DNA from: Tsukamurella pulmonis
GTDB taxonomy: Bacteria; Actinomycetota; Actinomycetes; Mycobacteriales; Mycobacteriaceae
Direction: 5' to 3'
DNA: 64,000 nucleotides
NCBI RefSeq assembly: GCF_900103175.1
Contig: NZ_FNLF01000002.1
Coordinates: 3,548,136-3,612,135 of the forward strand
In this document: positions 53,349 to 62,580 of the stretch, piece by piece
Position numbering within the stretch: position 1 is the stretch's first letter
Layout of the letters: the number at the start of each line of letters is the position of its first letter
Translations under genes and position numbers: made by a program
The notes under the pieces: model-generated
Seen by the model: only the letters and a program-made list of their open reading frames with translations
Told to the model about the DNA's origin: nothing
Database searches by the model: none

Positions 53349-54131
53349 CTATCGGTCCGCCGAGACCCCGACGGGCCGCAGCAACGTCGGGTACTTCGGC
53401 GGCAGGCCGTCGCCGGTGGAGATGCCGCGCACGCGCCGGGAGATCCACGGGTAGGCGAACTCGCGCCGCCACTTCCGCTTGATCTCGCGGTCCTCGGCGG
53501 GGGTGATCACCGGCTCGGGCCCCAGGTCCGGGACCTCCAGATCGTGCGGCACGCCCAGCACGTCGAGCACCGCGATCGCCATGCGCAGGTGCCCGGGGAC
53601 GGACATGTGGATCCGGTCGAACTCCCACATCCGCAGGTCCCGGTACTCCTTCATCCGCCAGTAGTCGAGCAGCACCAGGTTCCGGTCGGCCGCGATCTCG
53701 CGGACGAGCTCGTTGTAGATGGCGAACCGGCCGCGCAGCGCCCCGAACAGGCCGCCGCCGTGCGTGTCGGCCGCGGTCCACACCACGACGGTCGCGCCGG
53801 AGTCCGCGAGCCGCCCCAGCATCTCGTCGTACACGCGGACCACCGCGTCCACGTCGACGGAGGGCCGGATCAGGTCGTTCGCGCCCGCGTACACGGTCAC
53901 CAGGTCGGGTCCGAGGTCCAGGCACTGATCGACCTGCTCGGCCACGATCTGGTCCATCTTCTTGCCGCGGATCGCCAGGTTCGCGTACCCGAAGTCCGGG
54001 GAGCGCGCCGCCAGCACCTCGGCGACCCGGTCGGACCAGCCGCGGTACTCGTGGGTGCCCGTCGGGTCGGGGTCGCCGACGCCCTCGGTGAACGAGTCCC
54101 CGATCGCCACGTACCGCAGGAAGTCAGCCAT
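53349..54131 (-). CDS. SGNH/GDSL-type hydrolase
   Basis: A 260-residue SGNH hydrolase. Block I is IGDSFTEG with the catalytic Ser13, block II has the conserved Gly near YANLAIRGKKM, block III is AGANDL, and block V is DRIHMSVPGH with the catalytic Asp and His. Such enzymes are esterases or acyl hydrolases; no signal peptide is present, so it is probably cytosolic. It starts 2 bp after the manB stop, so it is the last gene of the rmlD-wbbL-manB operon. That suggests an envelope carbohydrate or lipid role, by inference. Confidence 0.88.
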   Translation of the reverse strand: MADFLRYVAIGDSFTEGVGDPDPTGTHEYRGWSDRVAEVLAARSPDFGYANLAIRGKKMDQIVAEQVDQCLDLGPDLVTVYAGANDLIRPSVDVDAVVRVYDEMLGRLADSGATVVVWTAADTHGGGLFGALRGRFAIYNELVREIAADRNLVLLDYWRMKEYRDLRMWEFDRIHMSVPGHLRMAIAVLDVLGVPHDLEVPDLGPEPVITPAEDREIKRKWRREFAYPWISRRVRGISTGDGLPPKYPTLLRPVGVSADR

Positions 54132-54133
54132 GG

Positions 54134-55240
54134 CTAGACGTCCGTCGAGAACCGCACGCCGCCGTCGGGCAGCTCCACGCCGGGCCACACGCGCGCTCCG
54201 TGCAGCAGCTCGCAGCGCGCGCCCACGGAGGCACCGTCGCCGATGACGGCCTCCCGGATGCGGGCCCGCGGGCCGATGTGCGCGCCGAAGCCGATGATCG
54301 AGCGCTCGACGATCGCGCCGGCCTCGACCCGCACCCCGTCGAAGACGACGGCGCCGTCGAGGCGGGCGCCCGCGCCGATCTCCGCGCCGCGCCCGACGAC
54401 GGATCCGCCGATCACCAGCGCGCCGGGCGCGACGGAGGCGCCGGGGTGGATGAGGCACTCGCCGCGGCCGCCGTCGAGCGCGGCCGACGGGGCGATGCCG
54501 CGCACGAGGTCCGAGCTGCCGGCGACGAAGTCCTCGGGGGTGCCCATGTCGCGCCAGTAGCCGTAGTCGACGTGCCCGTAGAGCCTGCGACCGCCGTTGA
54601 GCAGCGACGGGAAGACCTCGCGCTCGACGGACACCGGCCGGCCCGCGGGGATCTCCTCGATCACCGAGCGCTTGAAGACGTAGCAGCCGGCGTTGATCTG
54701 GTCGGTCGGCGGATCCTGCGTCTTCTCCAGGAAGGCGGTGACGCGGCCGTCGGCGTCGGTGGGCACGCAGCCGAAGGCGCGCGGATCGGGCACGCGCACG
54801 AGATGCATCGTGACGTCGGCGTCCTTGTCGCGGTGCGTCTGCACGACGGCACGGATGTCGGAGCCGCCGAGCACGTCGCCGTTGAAGACCAGCACGTCGT
54901 CGGCCTTGAGCGCGGACAGCACGTTGCGGATGCCGCCGCCGGTGCCCAGCGGCTCGTCCTCGACCACGTAGGACAGCTCGAGCCCGAGCTCGGAGCCGTC
55001 ACCGAAGTACTCCTCGAAGACCTCCGCCTTGAACGAGGTGCCCAGCACCACGCGGCGGATGCCCGCATCACGGATGCGGGAGAGCAGGTGCAGCAGGAAG
55101 GGCTTGCCCGCCGTCGGCAGCATCGGCTTGGGCGCCGAGAGGGTGAGCGGGCGCAGGCGCGTGCCCTTGCCGCCCACCAGGATCACGGCCTCCACGTCGC
55201 TGAGGTCCACACCGGCGTCCTGATCCACCGAGGTCATCAT
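54134..55240 (-). CDS. manB: Mannose-1-phosphate guanylyltransferase ManB (Rv3264c-type)
   Basis: A 368-residue sugar nucleotidyltransferase. The N-terminal signature is VGGKGTRLRPLTLSAPKPMLP (about residues 22-42, quoted in part), with FNGDVLGG and EKTQDPPTDQINAGCYVF further on. The C-terminal left-handed beta-helix repeats (VVGRGAEIGAG, ARIREAVIGDGASVGARC) follow. It makes GDP-mannose for glycolipids and mannan. The ATG at 55240 overlaps the wbbL stop as ATGA, so translation is coupled. Near-identical layout to M. tuberculosis Rv3264c-Rv3266c. Confidence 0.93.
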   Translation of the reverse strand: MMTSVDQDAGVDLSDVEAVILVGGKGTRLRPLTLSAPKPMLPTAGKPFLLHLLSRIRDAGIRRVVLGTSFKAEVFEEYFGDGSELGLELSYVVEDEPLGTGGGIRNVLSALKADDVLVFNGDVLGGSDIRAVVQTHRDKDADVTMHLVRVPDPRAFGCVPTDADGRVTAFLEKTQDPPTDQINAGCYVFKRSVIEEIPAGRPVSVEREVFPSLLNGGRRLYGHVDYGYWRDMGTPEDFVAGSSDLVRGIAPSAALDGGRGECLIHPGASVAPGALVIGGSVVGRGAEIGAGARLDGAVVFDGVRVEAGAIVERSIIGFGAHIGPRARIREAVIGDGASVGARCELLHGARVWPGVELPDGGVRFSTDV

Positions 55241-56130
55241 TCCCCTTTTCGTTTCCGCGTCGCCGCGAGAACACTGATCCGCGAGCGCGCGGCCAGCCCC
55301 ACCTTCATCGCCGCGCGCAGGGGCGCGGCCGCCGGACCGGGATGCCGGTCGGCGAAGAACCGGTACGCGGAGGCGTGGTGCGCCGGGAGCATGAGCTCGG
55401 GCACCTTCCCCGCCGCGTGTCCCTTGGCGTGCACGATCTCCGCCGTCGGGACGTAGACGTTGCGCCAGCCGGCGCGGGTCAGGCGGTCGCCGAAGTCGAC
55501 GTCCTCCATGTACATGAAGTAGCGGTCGTCGAAGCCGCCGATCGCGGCGAAGGCCTCCGGCCGCACGAGCAGGCACGAGCCCGAGAGCCAGCCCGCCTCG
55601 CGCTCGGCGACCTCGGCCTGCGACTGCTGGTAGGCCCGCGTCCACGGGTTCGACTTCCAGACGGTGCCGAGCAGCGCGTGCCCGATCCCGAACCGCATGC
55701 TGGGCACGGCGCGCGCCGACGGGTAGACGGTGCCGTCGGGGTCGCGGATCAGGGGCCCGAGCGATCCGGCCTCGGGGTGCCGCGCCGCGGCCTCGACGAG
55801 GGCGTCGATCGCGCCGGGCCCGAAGACGACGTCGGGGTTGCTGATGAGCAGGAAGTCGATCGCGTCGAGGTCCAGCCGCGCCGCCGCGTAGTTGATCGCA
55901 CCCCCGTAGCCCAGGTTGGCGCCGGTGCGCAGCAGCTCGGCCTCGAGGTGGGCGGCGTCGGCGGCCTCGGGGGAACCGTCGACGGAGCCGTTGTCGGCCA
56001 TGAGCACGCGCGGGGCGGCACCGGAGAAGGCGCCGTCGATGCTGGCCAGGAAGTTCTCGAGGTGCTCGCCCGGCGAGTAGGTGACGGTGACCACGGCGAT
56101 CGTGGGCAGCGAGGTGTCGGTTCCGGGCAC
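55237..56130 (-). CDS. wbbL: Rhamnosyltransferase WbbL
   Basis: A 297-residue GT2 family glycosyltransferase. It has an N-terminal nucleotide-binding fold (IAVVTVTYSPGEHLENFLASI), a DxD-like region near LLISNPDVVFG, and the ED-type acceptor motif (YMEDVDFGDRL). WbbL transfers rhamnose from dTDP-rhamnose to GlcNAc-PP-decaprenyl, forming the linker between peptidoglycan and arabinogalactan. It lies between rmlD and manB in one operon; the gap to rmlD is 9 bp. Confidence 0.93.
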   Translation of the reverse strand: MPGTDTSLPTIAVVTVTYSPGEHLENFLASIDGAFSGAAPRVLMADNGSVDGSPEAADAAHLEAELLRTGANLGYGGAINYAAARLDLDAIDFLLISNPDVVFGPGAIDALVEAAARHPEAGSLGPLIRDPDGTVYPSARAVPSMRFGIGHALLGTVWKSNPWTRAYQQSQAEVAEREAGWLSGSCLLVRPEAFAAIGGFDDRYFMYMEDVDFGDRLTRAGWRNVYVPTAEIVHAKGHAAGKVPELMLPAHHASAYRFFADRHPGPAAAPLRAAMKVGLAARSRISVLAATRKRKGE

Positions 56131-56139
56131 GCGGTCAGG

Positions 56140-57060
56140 TTACCGGTCGCGCGGGGCGGGGCCGCCCACCGCCCGCCGCAGGGCCCGGTCCAGCGCGTCG
56201 TCCCAGTCGGGCAGGGGCGCGAGCCCCCACGCCGCCCACGCGGCGGGCGAGAGCACCGAGTACGCCGGGCGCGGCGCGGGCCGGGGGAACTCGTCGGTGG
56301 TGCAGGGCGTGACCCGCGCGGGGTCCGCGCCGGTCCGCGCGAAGACGCCGCGCGCGAGGTCGAACCACGTGGCGGAGCCTCCGCCGGCGGCGTGCAGCAC
56401 CGCGCCGGGCCGCTCGGGCTCCTCCCCCAGCAGGACGGCCAGGTCGAGCAGTCCGGAGGCCAGGTCGGGGGCGTAGGTGGGCGAGCCGGTCTGGTCGTCG
56501 ACGACGTTCGGGTCGACGCCGCCGTCGGCGAGCCGCCCCATCGTCCCGACGAAGTCCCGCGCCCACCCGTCCGTGCCGTCCGGGCCGGGGGCGCGACCGG
56601 TGTAGACCCACGCGGTCCGCACCACGACGGTCCGCGGGTCGGCGGCGCGGGCCGCCTCCTCACCGGCGAGCTTGGTGCGCCCGTAGACGCCGGCCGGGCC
56701 CGTCGGGTCCGTCGGCTCCCACGGCCGGGGCGGCTCCGGGGCGGGCCCGAAGACGTAGTCGGTGGAGACCTGCACCAGCCGCGCGCCGGTGGCGGCGCAG
56801 CGCTGCGCGAGCAGCGCGGGCGCGGCCGCGTTGAGGTCCGCGGCGGCGTCCGGCTCGGATTCGGCGGCGTCCACCGCGGTGTGTGCCGCGCAGTTGACGA
56901 GCACCGTCGACGGGCCCAGGGCGAGCCCTGCGACCGACTGTGGCGAAGTCACATCGAGCTGTGCACGACCCAGCGCACGCGTCGCGATTCCCCGCGCCGC
57001 GGCCGCCGCGACCAGGGCGGACCCCACTTGCCCGGCCGCGCCGGTGACCACCAGTTCCAC
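56140..57060 (-). CDS. rmlD: dTDP-4-dehydrorhamnose reductase RmlD
   Basis: A 306-residue SDR enzyme for the last step of dTDP-rhamnose synthesis. The NAD(P)-binding motif is TGAAGQVG at the N-terminus, with the catalytic Tyr-x3-Lys in GVYGRTKLAGEE. It supplies dTDP-rhamnose to the adjacent WbbL. The GTG at 57060 lies 7 nt downstream of TACCGT (plus-strand 57068-57073), predicting a leaderless mRNA. It is first in the rmlD-wbbL-manB-hydrolase operon and divergent from the LCP gene. Confidence 0.93.
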   Translation of the reverse strand: MELVVTGAAGQVGSALVAAAAARGIATRALGRAQLDVTSPQSVAGLALGPSTVLVNCAAHTAVDAAESEPDAAADLNAAAPALLAQRCAATGARLVQVSTDYVFGPAPEPPRPWEPTDPTGPAGVYGRTKLAGEEAARAADPRTVVVRTAWVYTGRAPGPDGTDGWARDFVGTMGRLADGGVDPNVVDDQTGSPTYAPDLASGLLDLAVLLGEEPERPGAVLHAAGGGSATWFDLARGVFARTGADPARVTPCTTDEFPRPAPRPAYSVLSPAAWAAWGLAPLPDWDDALDRALRRAVGGPAPRDR

Positions 57061-57137
57061 AGAGCGAACGGTACGTCACGGCCGCGTCTGCGGTGGGTCC
57101 GCGTCGCGAGTCGGTACCGTTATGGAGATGTGATCAT

Positions 57138-57163
57138 GCGGGCCGAAGCAGACGGCCCGCTTT
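57138..57163 (+). promoter_or_regulatory. Terminator-like hairpin in the LCP gene leader
   Basis: GCGGGCCG (57138-57145) pairs perfectly with CGGCCCGC (57153-57160), followed by TTT. It sits in the plus-strand leader, 22 bp before the LCP start codon and after a possible TACCGT -10 near 57115. It could attenuate transcription into the LCP gene. Confidence 0.5.
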
Positions 57164-57184
57164 CCCGACGTTGAGGAGTGGTGG

Positions 57185-58936
57185 GTGTCCGACAGCCCCA
57201 GCCGACGCGGCGCGCGCCATTCCCAGGGCGCCGGCGCGCGACGCAAGGATGCCGCCGACACGGACGCGCGCAGCACCGCGCGCACCCGGTCGGGACTGCG
57301 GCGCAGGAGCGTGCGCGCCCAGAACGAGGCCGTCGACGGTGCGCCTTCGCCCCGCGTCCGGGCCGTGCCCGGCGCAGGCGACCTGAACGACGAGACCCGC
57401 GAGCGCCTGCAGCGCAGCGGTAAGACGCTGCTCGCGCTGACCACCGCGATCGTGCTCGTGGTCACGGGTGTCGCGTGGTTCTGGTGGTCGCGCTTCGCCG
57501 ACGACATCGTCCGCGGGCCGAGCATCGCGGCCAAGCCCGACGGTGCCACCGACATCCTCCTCGTCGGCACCGATTCGCGCACCGATGCCAAGGGCAATCC
57601 GCTCACCAAGCAGGAGCTGGCGCGACTGAACGCGGGCGTCGACGACGGCACGCTCAACACCGACACCATCATCCTGATCCGCATCCCCAACGACGGCCGC
57701 TCGGCCACCGCGATCTCGATCCCGCGCGACGCCTACGTCGCGATCCCCGATCAGGGCAAGGGCAAGATCAACTCGGCCTTCGCGGGTGCGGCGAACGTGA
57801 CCCGCGACCAGGCGATGGCCAACGGCGACGACGAGAAGACCGCGATCCAGAAGGGCAACGAGGAGGGCCGCAAGGCACTGATCGAGACGGTCGCGAACCT
57901 CACGGGCGTCTCCGTCGACCGCTACGCGGAGATCGGCCTCGTCGGATTCTCCCGCCTCACCAACGCCGTCGGCGGCGTCGACGTGTGCCTCAAGAAGCCC
58001 GTCAACGACCCGTTCTCGGGCGCGCGGTTCAAGGCCGGTAAGCAGACGCTCAAGGGCCCGCAGGCGCTGAGCTTCGTGCGCCAGCGGCACGGCCTGCCCC
58101 GCGGCGACCTCGACCGGGTGACCCGGCAGCAGGTCTTCATGGCCTCGCTGGCCGGCAAGATCCTCTCCACCGGCACGCTCACCAGCCCGAACAAGCTCAG
58201 CCAGCTGCAGAACGCGCTCACCACATCGGTCACGCTCGATCAGGAGTGGGACGTGATGGGTTTCGCGAAGGAGTTGGCGAACCTCTCGGCGGGCAACATC
58301 AAGTTCTCGACGGTGCCCGTCGTCCGCGACGACGGCTGGAGCGACGACGGCACACAGTCCGTGGTGGTCGTCGACCCGAAGCAGGTGCAGGCGTACGTCG
58401 CGGGTCTGCTCGGCGACAAGCCGGGAGAGGCCAAGCCGAAGCCCACGACGAAGTCGTCGCCGGCCGTTCCCTCGGTGAACCGCTCCTCCTACACGGTGGA
58501 CGTGGTGAACGCGGGCACCACATCGGGCCTGGCCGGCAACGTCTCGACGTTCCTGGGCGGCAAGGGCTTCGCGCAGGGCTCCACGGGTAACGCCTCGTCG
58601 ACCGAGTCCTCGTCCAGCGCCAAGAGCGCGGTGCTGGCCTCGTCTGCCAACGATCAGGGCGCGAAGGCCGTCGCCGCACTGCTCGGCGGGCTGCCGGTGG
58701 TCGCGAGCGGCACCGTGCAGTCCGGGCACGTGAAGGTCCTGATCCAGGACGGTTACGCCGGCCCGGGGTCGTCGAGCGATTCGGGCTCCGACTCCGACTC
58801 CGCGGCGACCACCACGTCGATCCCGCCCGGCATGACCGAGGCGCTCGACCCGAGCGAGGCGGCGCGCATCAGCTCGCTGCTCAACAAACCCGGCTTCACG
58901 GCCCAGCAGGACGGGGGCGTGCCGTGCGTGGACTGA
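57185..58936 (+). CDS. LytR-CpsA-Psr (LCP) family wall-polymer ligase
   Basis: A 583-residue membrane protein. A long basic cytoplasmic N-terminus (1-80), one membrane helix (about 81-101) and an extracytoplasmic LCP domain (about 120-340) with DILLVGTDSRT, NTDTIILIRIP, ISIPRDAYV and the FVRQRH core are visible. A C-terminal LytR_C domain (about 425-530) and a Ser/Asp-rich stretch follow. LCP enzymes attach arabinogalactan or similar polymers to peptidoglycan. The position beside rmlD matches Rv3267 (Lcp1). GTG start, GAGGAG upstream. Confidence 0.93.
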   Translation: MSDSPSRRGARHSQGAGARRKDAADTDARSTARTRSGLRRRSVRAQNEAVDGAPSPRVRAVPGAGDLNDETRERLQRSGKTLLALTTAIVLVVTGVAWFWWSRFADDIVRGPSIAAKPDGATDILLVGTDSRTDAKGNPLTKQELARLNAGVDDGTLNTDTIILIRIPNDGRSATAISIPRDAYVAIPDQGKGKINSAFAGAANVTRDQAMANGDDEKTAIQKGNEEGRKALIETVANLTGVSVDRYAEIGLVGFSRLTNAVGGVDVCLKKPVNDPFSGARFKAGKQTLKGPQALSFVRQRHGLPRGDLDRVTRQQVFMASLAGKILSTGTLTSPNKLSQLQNALTTSVTLDQEWDVMGFAKELANLSAGNIKFSTVPVVRDDGWSDDGTQSVVVVDPKQVQAYVAGLLGDKPGEAKPKPTTKSSPAVPSVNRSSYTVDVVNAGTTSGLAGNVSTFLGGKGFAQGSTGNASSTESSSSAKSAVLASSANDQGAKAVAALLGGLPVVASGTVQSGHVKVLIQDGYAGPGSSSDSGSDSDSAATTTSIPPGMTEALDPSEAARISSLLNKPGFTAQQDGGVPCVD

Positions 58937-59625
58937 CGGTGACCGATCGGCTGCTCGTGCCGATCGTCCAGGCCGACGGGGCCGCACCCCGGTTCACCTG
59001 GTACGACGATGCCACCGGCGCCCGCATGGGGCTCTCGGCGATCACACTGGGCAACTGGGCCGCCAAGTGCGGGAATCTGCTGCGCGACCAGTACGGGCTG
59101 GGCCCCGGCGACCCCGTCGGCGTACTGCTGCCGGCGCACTGGCAGACCGCCGGGATCCTGTTCGGCGCCTGGTGGGCCGGCTGCGAGGTGCGCTTCGGCG
59201 AGTCCGGCGACGTGACCTTCGCCTCTCCCGATCGCCTGGACGACGCGGAGGGCGACGAGATCCTCGCCGTCGGCCTCGACGCCTTCGGCATGGCCGTGCC
59301 CGACCTGCCCCCGGGCATCGACGACTACACCACCGAGGTGCGCGTGCACCCCGACGCCTTCACCCCCGGCGGCGCGGGCACTGCGCTCGCGGGTGACGAC
59401 GCGGAGATCGTGCTGGCCCGCTCGACCGCCCTGTCCGCCTCGGCCGGCTACGCGGCGGGCGACCGCGTGCTCTCCACCCGGGAGTGGCGCTCCGTCGACG
59501 ACCTCTACGACGGCCTGCTGGCCCCGTTCGCGGCGCCCGCGTCGGTGATCCACGTGTCGAACCCGGACCCGGCGAAGCTGATGGACAAGTTCGGCGTCGA
59601 GAAGGCGACCGCGCGCGTCGCCTGA
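58924..59625 (+). CDS. TIGR03089-family protein (Rv3268-type)
   Basis: A 233-residue cytosolic protein resembling a truncated AMP-binding (acyl-CoA synthetase-like) N-terminal domain: LLPIVQADGAAPRFTWYDDATGAR-like opening, GLGPGDPVGVLLPAHWQTAGILFGAWWAGCEV in the middle. It lacks the adenylation signature, so catalysis is doubtful. It overlaps the LCP gene by 13 bp and is in the same operon, as Rv3267-Rv3268 are. A start at 58939 is also possible. Confidence 0.82.
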   Translation: MRGLTVTDRLLVPIVQADGAAPRFTWYDDATGARMGLSAITLGNWAAKCGNLLRDQYGLGPGDPVGVLLPAHWQTAGILFGAWWAGCEVRFGESGDVTFASPDRLDDAEGDEILAVGLDAFGMAVPDLPPGIDDYTTEVRVHPDAFTPGGAGTALAGDDAEIVLARSTALSASAGYAAGDRVLSTREWRSVDDLYDGLLAPFAAPASVIHVSNPDPAKLMDKFGVEKATARVA

Positions 59626-59629
59626 GCCG

Positions 59630-60238
59630 CTACCGCTGCACGTCGACGACGATGCGTCCCGGCCCCGTCAGGGTCGAGTCGGCGTAGCGCTGCGCGGTAC
59701 CGGCGAGCTCGATCGCGACCTGCAGTTGCCCCTCGAAGTGGCACGTCATGATCGCGCGCGCGACGGCGCCGCCGGGTCCGGCGACCGTGCGCTCGCCGGT
59801 GTACGGAGACACCCCGTCGTGGTCGAAGATCCCCACCGGCTCGGCCCGCACCACGAGGTACTGCCCCGGTCCGCCGAGCGTCGCGCCCGACGCGCAGTCC
59901 ACGACGGGCCCCGCCTCCCGGCTGATGCGGTACGGCGGCACCGGGCCGGTGAACTCCAGCACCACCCGGTCGGCGCCGTCGCGGGCGCCCGTCCGCAGGT
60001 CCGCGAGCATGGTCTCCCCCGGGGCGACCGACGCGCCGGCGGGCGCGGCGGCGGTGGCGGTCGCGGTGGTCGTCGTCGGCGCCGGGGCGGAGCTCGGCGG
60101 TGCCGCACCGGTCATCGTCGTCACCGACGGCCGCGCGATGCCCGACGGCGCCGTCACCGCCCCGTCCTGGGTGCACGCGGTCAGGGCCGCGCCGAGCGCG
60201 ATCGCCGTGATCGTGCGCCCACCGGTCCTCAGATGCAC
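59630..60238 (-). CDS. AMIN-like domain lipoprotein
   Basis: A 202-residue predicted lipoprotein. The signal peptide ends with the lipobox LTAC (about Cys22). A Thr/Ala/Pro-rich linker (about 25-75) leads to a beta-rich C-terminal domain (DRVVLEFTGPVPPYRI... to RIVVDVQR) of the AMIN-like type. Such domains tend to localise proteins to the envelope. Function is unknown. It converges on the TIGR03089 gene with 4 bp between stops. Confidence 0.8.
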   Translation of the reverse strand: MHLRTGGRTITAIALGAALTACTQDGAVTAPSGIARPSVTTMTGAAPPSSAPAPTTTTATATAAAPAGASVAPGETMLADLRTGARDGADRVVLEFTGPVPPYRISREAGPVVDCASGATLGGPGQYLVVRAEPVGIFDHDGVSPYTGERTVAGPGGAVARAIMTCHFEGQLQVAIELAGTAQRYADSTLTGPGRIVVDVQR

Positions 60239-60334
60239 GTCCGCCCCTCTCGTCCGGTCCAGGCTAGGTGCGGACCGGGCGGGAGGGGCGGATCGTTATC
60301 GAACCGTGGGCGAGCCGGTATCGGCCCGTCGGGC

Positions 60335-61495
60335 TCAGCGCAGCAGCTGGCGGCTCATGACGAGGCGCTGCACCTGGTTGGTGCCCTCGTAGATCTGGGT
60401 GATCTTGGCGTCGCGCATCATGCGCTCGACCGGGAAGTCGCGCGTGTAGCCGGCGCCGCCGAGCAGCTGCACGGCGTCGGTGGTGACGTCCATCGCGACG
60501 TCGGAGGCGAAGCACTTCGACGCGGAGCTGATGAAGCCCAGGTTCTTCTCGCCGCGCTCGGCGCGGGCGGCCGCGGTGTAGACCATGAGGCGCGCGGCCT
60601 CGAGGCGCATCGCCATGTCGGCGACCATGAACTGCACGCCCTGGAACTCGGAGATGGACTTGCCGAACTGCTTGCGGTCCTTGATGTACTCGATCGCCAC
60701 GTCGAGCGCGCCCTGCGCGATGCCGACGGCCTGCGCGCCGATGGTCGGGCGGGTGTGGTCGAGGGTCTGCAGCGCGGTCTTGAAGCCGGTGCCCTCGGCG
60801 CCGATCATGCGCATGGCGGGGATGCGGCACTCCTCGAAGGCCAGCTCGGCCGTCGGGCTGCCCTTGATGCCCAGCTTGTGCTCGTAGCCGGTGACGGAGA
60901 AGCCGGGGTCGTCCTTGTGCACGATGAAGGAGCTGATGCCGTTGGCGCCCTTCTCCGGGTCGGTGACGGCCATGACGGTGTACCAGGTGGACTTGCCGCC
61001 GTTGGTGATCCAGCACTTGGAGCCGTTGAGGACCCAGTCGTCGCCGTCCTTGCGGGCGCGGGTGCGCATCGACGCGGCGTCGGAGCCGGCCTCGCGCTCC
61101 GAGAGGGCGTAGGAGGCCATGGCCTCGCCGTTGGCGAGCGAGGGCAGCACGTGCTGCTTGAGCTCCTCGGAGCCGTTGAGGATCAGGCCCATGGTGCCGA
61201 GCTTGTTGACGGCGGGGATCAGCGAGGAGCTGCCGCAGACGCGGGCCACCTCCTCGATGACGATGCAGGTGGCGACCGAATCGGCGCCCTGGCCCTCGTA
61301 CTCCTCGGGCACGTGGATGGCGTTGAAGCCGCTCGAGACCAGTGCGTCCAGGGCCTCCTGCGGGAACCGCTCCTTCTCGTCGACGTCCTTGGCGTGCGGC
61401 GCGATGTCGCGCTCCGCGAGCGCCCGGATGGCGGCGCGCAGTTCCTCGTGCTCCTCGGGGAGCTGGAACAGGTCGAAGTCGGGGTTGCCAGCCAT
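60335..61495 (-). CDS. fadE25: Acyl-CoA dehydrogenase FadE25
   Basis: A 386-residue flavin-dependent acyl-CoA dehydrogenase. FAD-binding motifs YALSEREAGSDAASM and WITNGGKSTWYTVMA, and the catalytic Glu in ITQIYEGTNQVQR, are present. It agrees closely with M. tuberculosis FadE25 (Rv3274c) from memory. It catalyses the first oxidation of beta-oxidation or branched-chain degradation; exact substrate is unsure. The ATG at 61495 is chosen for its GGAGG at ideal spacing; a longer ATG at 61507 has none. A TACAAT promoter lies upstream. Confidence 0.94.
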   Translation of the reverse strand: MAGNPDFDLFQLPEEHEELRAAIRALAERDIAPHAKDVDEKERFPQEALDALVSSGFNAIHVPEEYEGQGADSVATCIVIEEVARVCGSSSLIPAVNKLGTMGLILNGSEELKQHVLPSLANGEAMASYALSEREAGSDAASMRTRARKDGDDWVLNGSKCWITNGGKSTWYTVMAVTDPEKGANGISSFIVHKDDPGFSVTGYEHKLGIKGSPTAELAFEECRIPAMRMIGAEGTGFKTALQTLDHTRPTIGAQAVGIAQGALDVAIEYIKDRKQFGKSISEFQGVQFMVADMAMRLEAARLMVYTAAARAERGEKNLGFISSASKCFASDVAMDVTTDAVQLLGGAGYTRDFPVERMMRDAKITQIYEGTNQVQRLVMSRQLLR

Positions 61496-61534
61496 GGGGG
61501 CCTCCATCAGCGTCTACGTGTTATGTCCGCGCTG

Positions 61535-61562
61535 ATTGTATCCATGCCCTTCCGAGGGTCAG
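61535..61562 (-). promoter_or_regulatory. Candidate vegetative promoter of fadE25
   Basis: Minus-strand CTGACC (61557-61562) and TACAAT (61535-61540) are spaced 16 nt, about 40 nt upstream of the ATG. TACAAT is close to the consensus -10. This leaves a 30-nt leader with a strong ribosome-binding site. Confidence 0.55.
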
Positions 61563-61668
61563 TTAGTCGCACGTAACCAATATCCGACGGTCCGCCTGTT
61601 CCCGGGGACAACCACCGCCGCTCCGCCCAGCACGAGCGGTCCTTCGGAATGTGAACGACAATCGAGCC

Positions 61669-62580
61669 ATGACCTTCACGACGACGTTCGGCGCGGCACA
61701 GGTGGATCAGGTCACGGAGCTCGACCGGTGGGCCTTCCCGCCCGCCGGATTGTTCCCCGCGATCCCGGACGGCCTCGCCGAGGCGGCGCTGGCGGACCTG
61801 GGCCCGGGCTACATCGACCCCGACACCGGCGATCTGCTGCTGGCGATCCACACCTATCTGATCCGCCTGGGCGAGACGACGATCGTGGTGGACACCGGCA
61901 ACGGCAACGCCAAGGAGCGGCCCGCGCTGCTGCCGCATCACATGTTCGACACCGACTACCTCGATCGCCTCGCCGCGACCGGGATCGCCCCGGACGACGT
62001 GGACCTCGTCATCAGCACGCACCTGCACCCGGATCACTGCGGATGGAACACCAGGCTCGTCGACGGGCAGTGGCGGCCGACGTTCCCGAACGCCGTCTAC
62101 CTCTTCGCCCGGGCGGATCTGATCGCCCTGCAGTCGCTCGCAGCGGGCGACGGTCTCGACGGTGTCATGGCCGATCTCGCCCGCACCTACGTGGACAGCG
62201 TCGGCCCGGTACTGCGCGAGGGCCATTGGCGCGCGGTGGACGACGGCGAGGTCATCGCCGCCGACGACCACACGGAGGTGATCGTGCGCGCCTCCCCGGG
62301 CCACACCGACGGGCACCTCGCGGTGGAGATCAGCTCCTCCGAGGGCGGCGCGATCGTCGCCGGCGACGCGATCCACCACCCGATCCAGCTCCTGCATCCG
62401 GACCTCGTCCAGGGCGGCGACGCCGATCCCGAAACCGCGCGGGCCACCCGCGAGCAACTCCTTCGACGGTGCGCCGACGAGGGCCTGCTCCTGCTTCCGG
62501 CGCACTTCACCGAGCACGCGCCGTTCCGGGTGACGATCGACGCCGGCGATCGTCCGGTGGTCAGCGCAGTGAGCGCGTGA
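61669..62580 (+). CDS. MBL-fold metallo-hydrolase
   Basis: A 303-residue metallo-beta-lactamase-fold enzyme. The metal motif is HxHxDH (His118, His120, Asp122, His123; STHLHPDHCGWN), with further ligands in SPGHTDGH, VAGDA and LPAHF. The arrangement resembles quorum-quenching lactonases and related hydrolases, but the substrate cannot be assigned. The ATG at 61669 lies 6 nt after GACAAT (leaderless); a GTG at 61651 would precede that element. Its end overlaps the convergent RibD-like gene by 20 bp. Confidence 0.87.
   Translation: MTFTTTFGAAQVDQVTELDRWAFPPAGLFPAIPDGLAEAALADLGPGYIDPDTGDLLLAIHTYLIRLGETTIVVDTGNGNAKERPALLPHHMFDTDYLDRLAATGIAPDDVDLVISTHLHPDHCGWNTRLVDGQWRPTFPNAVYLFARADLIALQSLAAGDGLDGVMADLARTYVDSVGPVLREGHWRAVDDGEVIAADDHTEVIVRASPGHTDGHLAVEISSSEGGAIVAGDAIHHPIQLLHPDLVQGGDADPETARATREQLLRRCADEGLLLLPAHFTEHAPFRVTIDAGDRPVVSAVSA

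Noticed and set aside
53200-53454. An 84-codon plus-strand frame after the 24-bp palindrome.
   Set aside because: It runs into the antisense of the SGNH gene, lacks a ribosome-binding site and resembles no protein.
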